Assembly: GCF_021555175.1 (NCBI RefSeq)
Contig: NZ_JAKGRW010000013.1
Coordinates: 1 to 64,000, forward strand
DNA from: Nocardioides alcanivorans
GTDB taxonomy: Bacteria > Actinomycetota > Actinomycetes > Propionibacteriales > Nocardioidaceae
DNA: 64,000 bases
Direction: 5' to 3'
The notes beneath the pieces are model-generated. The model was not told the DNA's origin and made no database searches. It worked only from the letters and a program-made list of their open reading frames with translations. Positions 62,690-64,000 of this stretch are shown one piece after another. Made by a program: the position numbers and the translations under genes. Each line of letters begins with the position of its first letter. The first letter of the stretch is position 1.

Positions 62690-64000
62690 ATGCAGCTGCC
62701 CTTCACCATCTCGGAGACCGACCTCGTCCGGGCCTTCGACCCGATGACGCTCACCCGGGGCACCCGATATGCCGGGGAGCGACGGGTGCGCAACCTGCGC
62801 GTCGACTCCTCGGGGACCGAGATCGTCCTCACCGCCGAGGTGCAGGGCAACAGCCGACGTGCCTACGTCACCCATGTCTTCATCGGCGACAAGTCGTTGG
62901 AGTCCGACTGCACCTGCCCGGTGGGATGGCGGTGCAAGCACGCGGTGGCGATCGTGCAGTCGGTCAGGCGCCTGGCGTCCGTGCGCCCCGTGCAGGTCAC
63001 CCCACCGTGGCAGCGCACGCTCGACCAGGTCCTCGGTGGATTCGAGACGGTCGGGCCGAGCAGTGGCAAGCGGCGCAAGCTGGCACTCGAGATCGACCTG
63101 GCGCCTCAGTTCCGCACCCGCTGGGCGCCTGCCTCCGCGCCCCGGCACCTGCTGGAGATGCGCCCGCTGCGGGAGGGCGCTCGGGGCAACTGGATCAAGA
63201 CCGGGATCTCCTGGACCCAGGCCGCAGCAGCCCACCACGACACCGAGCACGACACCGAGCAGATGCAGGTGCTGGCATCGTTCAGCCGGGCGCTGCGCGG
63301 TACGACGGCCGGCGACGTCGTGGCGCTGCACGCCTTCGGCCCACAACTCCACCACCTGCTGCTCGACGCCGACGCAGCGGGCATCCCCCTCGTGTGCGGC
63401 CCATCGGTCTCCACCGTCGAGGTGTTGTCGGAGGCACTCGACCTCGCGGTCGACGCGACCCGCGGTGACACGAGCGGGCTTCTTCGCCTCGGGGTCTGGC
63501 ACGAGGAGCAGTTCCACACCGGCGACCGGATGCACCTGCTGGGCCGCCCACCCCACTCGGTGGCCCTCCTCCGGGCCGACGAGACGACAACGCGACCGTT
63601 TGGCGGCGCGAAGACCGCGGTGCGGCTGGCACCGTTGCGCCGTCGGGCGCCGGAGTCCCTGCTCAGCCTCCACGAGCAGGGTGGCGAGATCGAAGTGCCG
63701 GCTGGCGACAGCAGCCGGCTCGTGGACGACTACCTCCCTCGGTTGCGCCAAGGCATCGAGGTCACCTCGTCCGACGGGTCGATCACCCTTCCCGAGGAGG
63801 TGCCGCCACGGCTGCAGATGCTGCTCGCTTGGCAGGGGGTCCGGGCCACCACCACATGGCAGTGGCGCTACGGCGAGCACACCCACCTGCTCGACGATCC
63901 CGATCCCGCGCCCGCGGTGCGTCGTTCGGTCCTCGAGCAGGAGCTGTTGACGGCCACGGAGCGCTACGCGCACCTGCAGCCGAGGGCGGAGTTGACGCCG
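62690..64000 (+). CDS. SWIM zinc-finger protein, probable SNF2-family helicase N-terminus (runs off the window)
   Basis: Open frame from ATG 62690 to the window edge, 437 codons without a stop. The SWIM motif is DCTCPVGWRCKHAVAIV (CxCx5CxH). The region after it (TLDQVLGGFETVG, HLLGRPPHSVALLRADETTT, GGEIEVPAGDSSRLVDDYLP) resembles the long N-terminal part of bacterial SWI2/SNF2 ATPases; the helicase motifs would lie beyond 64000. It starts 20 nt after the adenosyltransferase stop. SNF2 identity is inferred. Confidence 0.8.
   Translation, partial: MQLPFTISETDLVRAFDPMTLTRGTRYAGERRVRNLRVDSSGTEIVLTAEVQGNSRRAYVTHVFIGDKSLESDCTCPVGWRCKHAVAIVQSVRRLASVRPVQVTPPWQRTLDQVLGGFETVGPSSGKRRKLALEIDLAPQFRTRWAPASAPRHLLEMRPLREGARGNWIKTGISWTQAAAAHHDTEHDTEQMQVLASFSRALRGTTAGDVVALHAFGPQLHHLLLDADAAGIPLVCGPSVSTVEVLSEALDLAVDATRGDTSGLLRLGVWHEEQFHTGDRMHLLGRPPHSVALLRADETTTRPFGGAKTAVRLAPLRRRAPESLLSLHEQGGEIEVPAGDSSRLVDDYLPRLRQGIEVTSSDGSITLPEEVPPRLQMLLAWQGVRATTTWQWRYGEHTHLLDDPDPAPAVRRSVLEQELLTATERYAHLQPRAELTP

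Noticed and set aside
1..64000. tRNA, rRNA or insertion sequence genes
   Set aside because: No cloverleaf with a TTCRA-type loop, no rRNA-like conserved stretch, and no transposase or terminal inverted repeats were recognised on either strand by eye.

Overview
The window is about 64 kb of high-GC actinobacterial chromosome. It most resembles Nocardioidaceae (Nocardioides-like). The reasons are frequent GTG starts, a NucS endonuclease, a DivIVA-like coiled-coil protein, two DUF222/HNH (13E12-type) genes, arrays of a TCGA-rich palindrome, and complete ethylmalonyl-CoA and nucleoside-salvage gene sets. I see no tRNA, rRNA, CRISPR array, prophage or transposase. The genus is an inference.

Layout. 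1-361: palindromic repeat array, then an M20 amidohydrolase. 1761-8758: nucleoside operon (BMP-type binding lipoprotein, ABC ATPase, two permeases, cytidine deaminase, thymidine phosphorylase). 8797-14035: MaoC hydratase, MarR regulator, APH-like kinase, acyl-CoA dehydrogenase, adenosine deaminase, uridine-kinase-like protein. 14306-16939: ECF sigma factor, single-pass membrane protein, and a convergent secreted trypsin-like protease. 17262-23417: C39-like protein, a split ALDH16 pair, deoC, PH-domain protein, phosphohexomutase. 23427-26841: PadR with a membrane partner, enoyl-CoA hydratase, SRPBCC protein, epimerase. 26896-35189: iron-regulated heme locus (hmuO diverging from hmuTUV and three surface proteins, two with HtaA domains). 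35302-37646: TetR, purine nucleoside phosphorylase, hydrolase. 37673-40070: DUF222/HNH gene between two repeat arrays. 40084-47007: exported protein, MarR, PH protein, then meaB, thiolase, epimerase and ccr. 47185-52852: DivIVA-like protein, AI-2E permease, hydrolase, GH114-like protein, flavin reductase, DinB. 53042-54823: second DUF222/HNH gene with an array. 54834-64000: 3-hydroxyacyl-CoA dehydrogenase, nucS, DUF952, D-amino-acid oxidase, ferritin, meaA/ecm, STAS protein, cobalamin adenosyltransferase, and a truncated SWIM-domain gene.

How the genes fit together. (1) Nucleosides are imported, deaminated and phosphorolysed. The pentose phosphates are isomerised by the mutase and cleaved by DeoC, and the acetaldehyde is probably oxidised by the ALDH16 pair. 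(2) Thiolase, Ccr, epimerase, ethylmalonyl-CoA mutase, MeaB and the adenosyltransferase make up much of the ethylmalonyl-CoA pathway. Four of its promoter regions share a 16-bp GTTAC-N6-GTAAC-like element. (3) The heme and ferritin loci carry DtxR/IdeR-like boxes.

Most striking observations: (a) the membrane protein beside the ECF sigma factor has an ectodomain homologous to the pro-region of the neighbouring secreted protease, which suggests a previously undescribed sensing module; (b) ALDH16 is split into two translationally coupled genes; (c) both DUF222/HNH genes sit next to palindrome arrays.

Quality caveat: about 22 single-base indels, nearly all losses in G or C runs, break about 17 otherwise conserved genes. 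In almost every case restoring one base rebuilds the expected protein and the expected stop/start overlap, so these look like assembly errors rather than pseudogenes.
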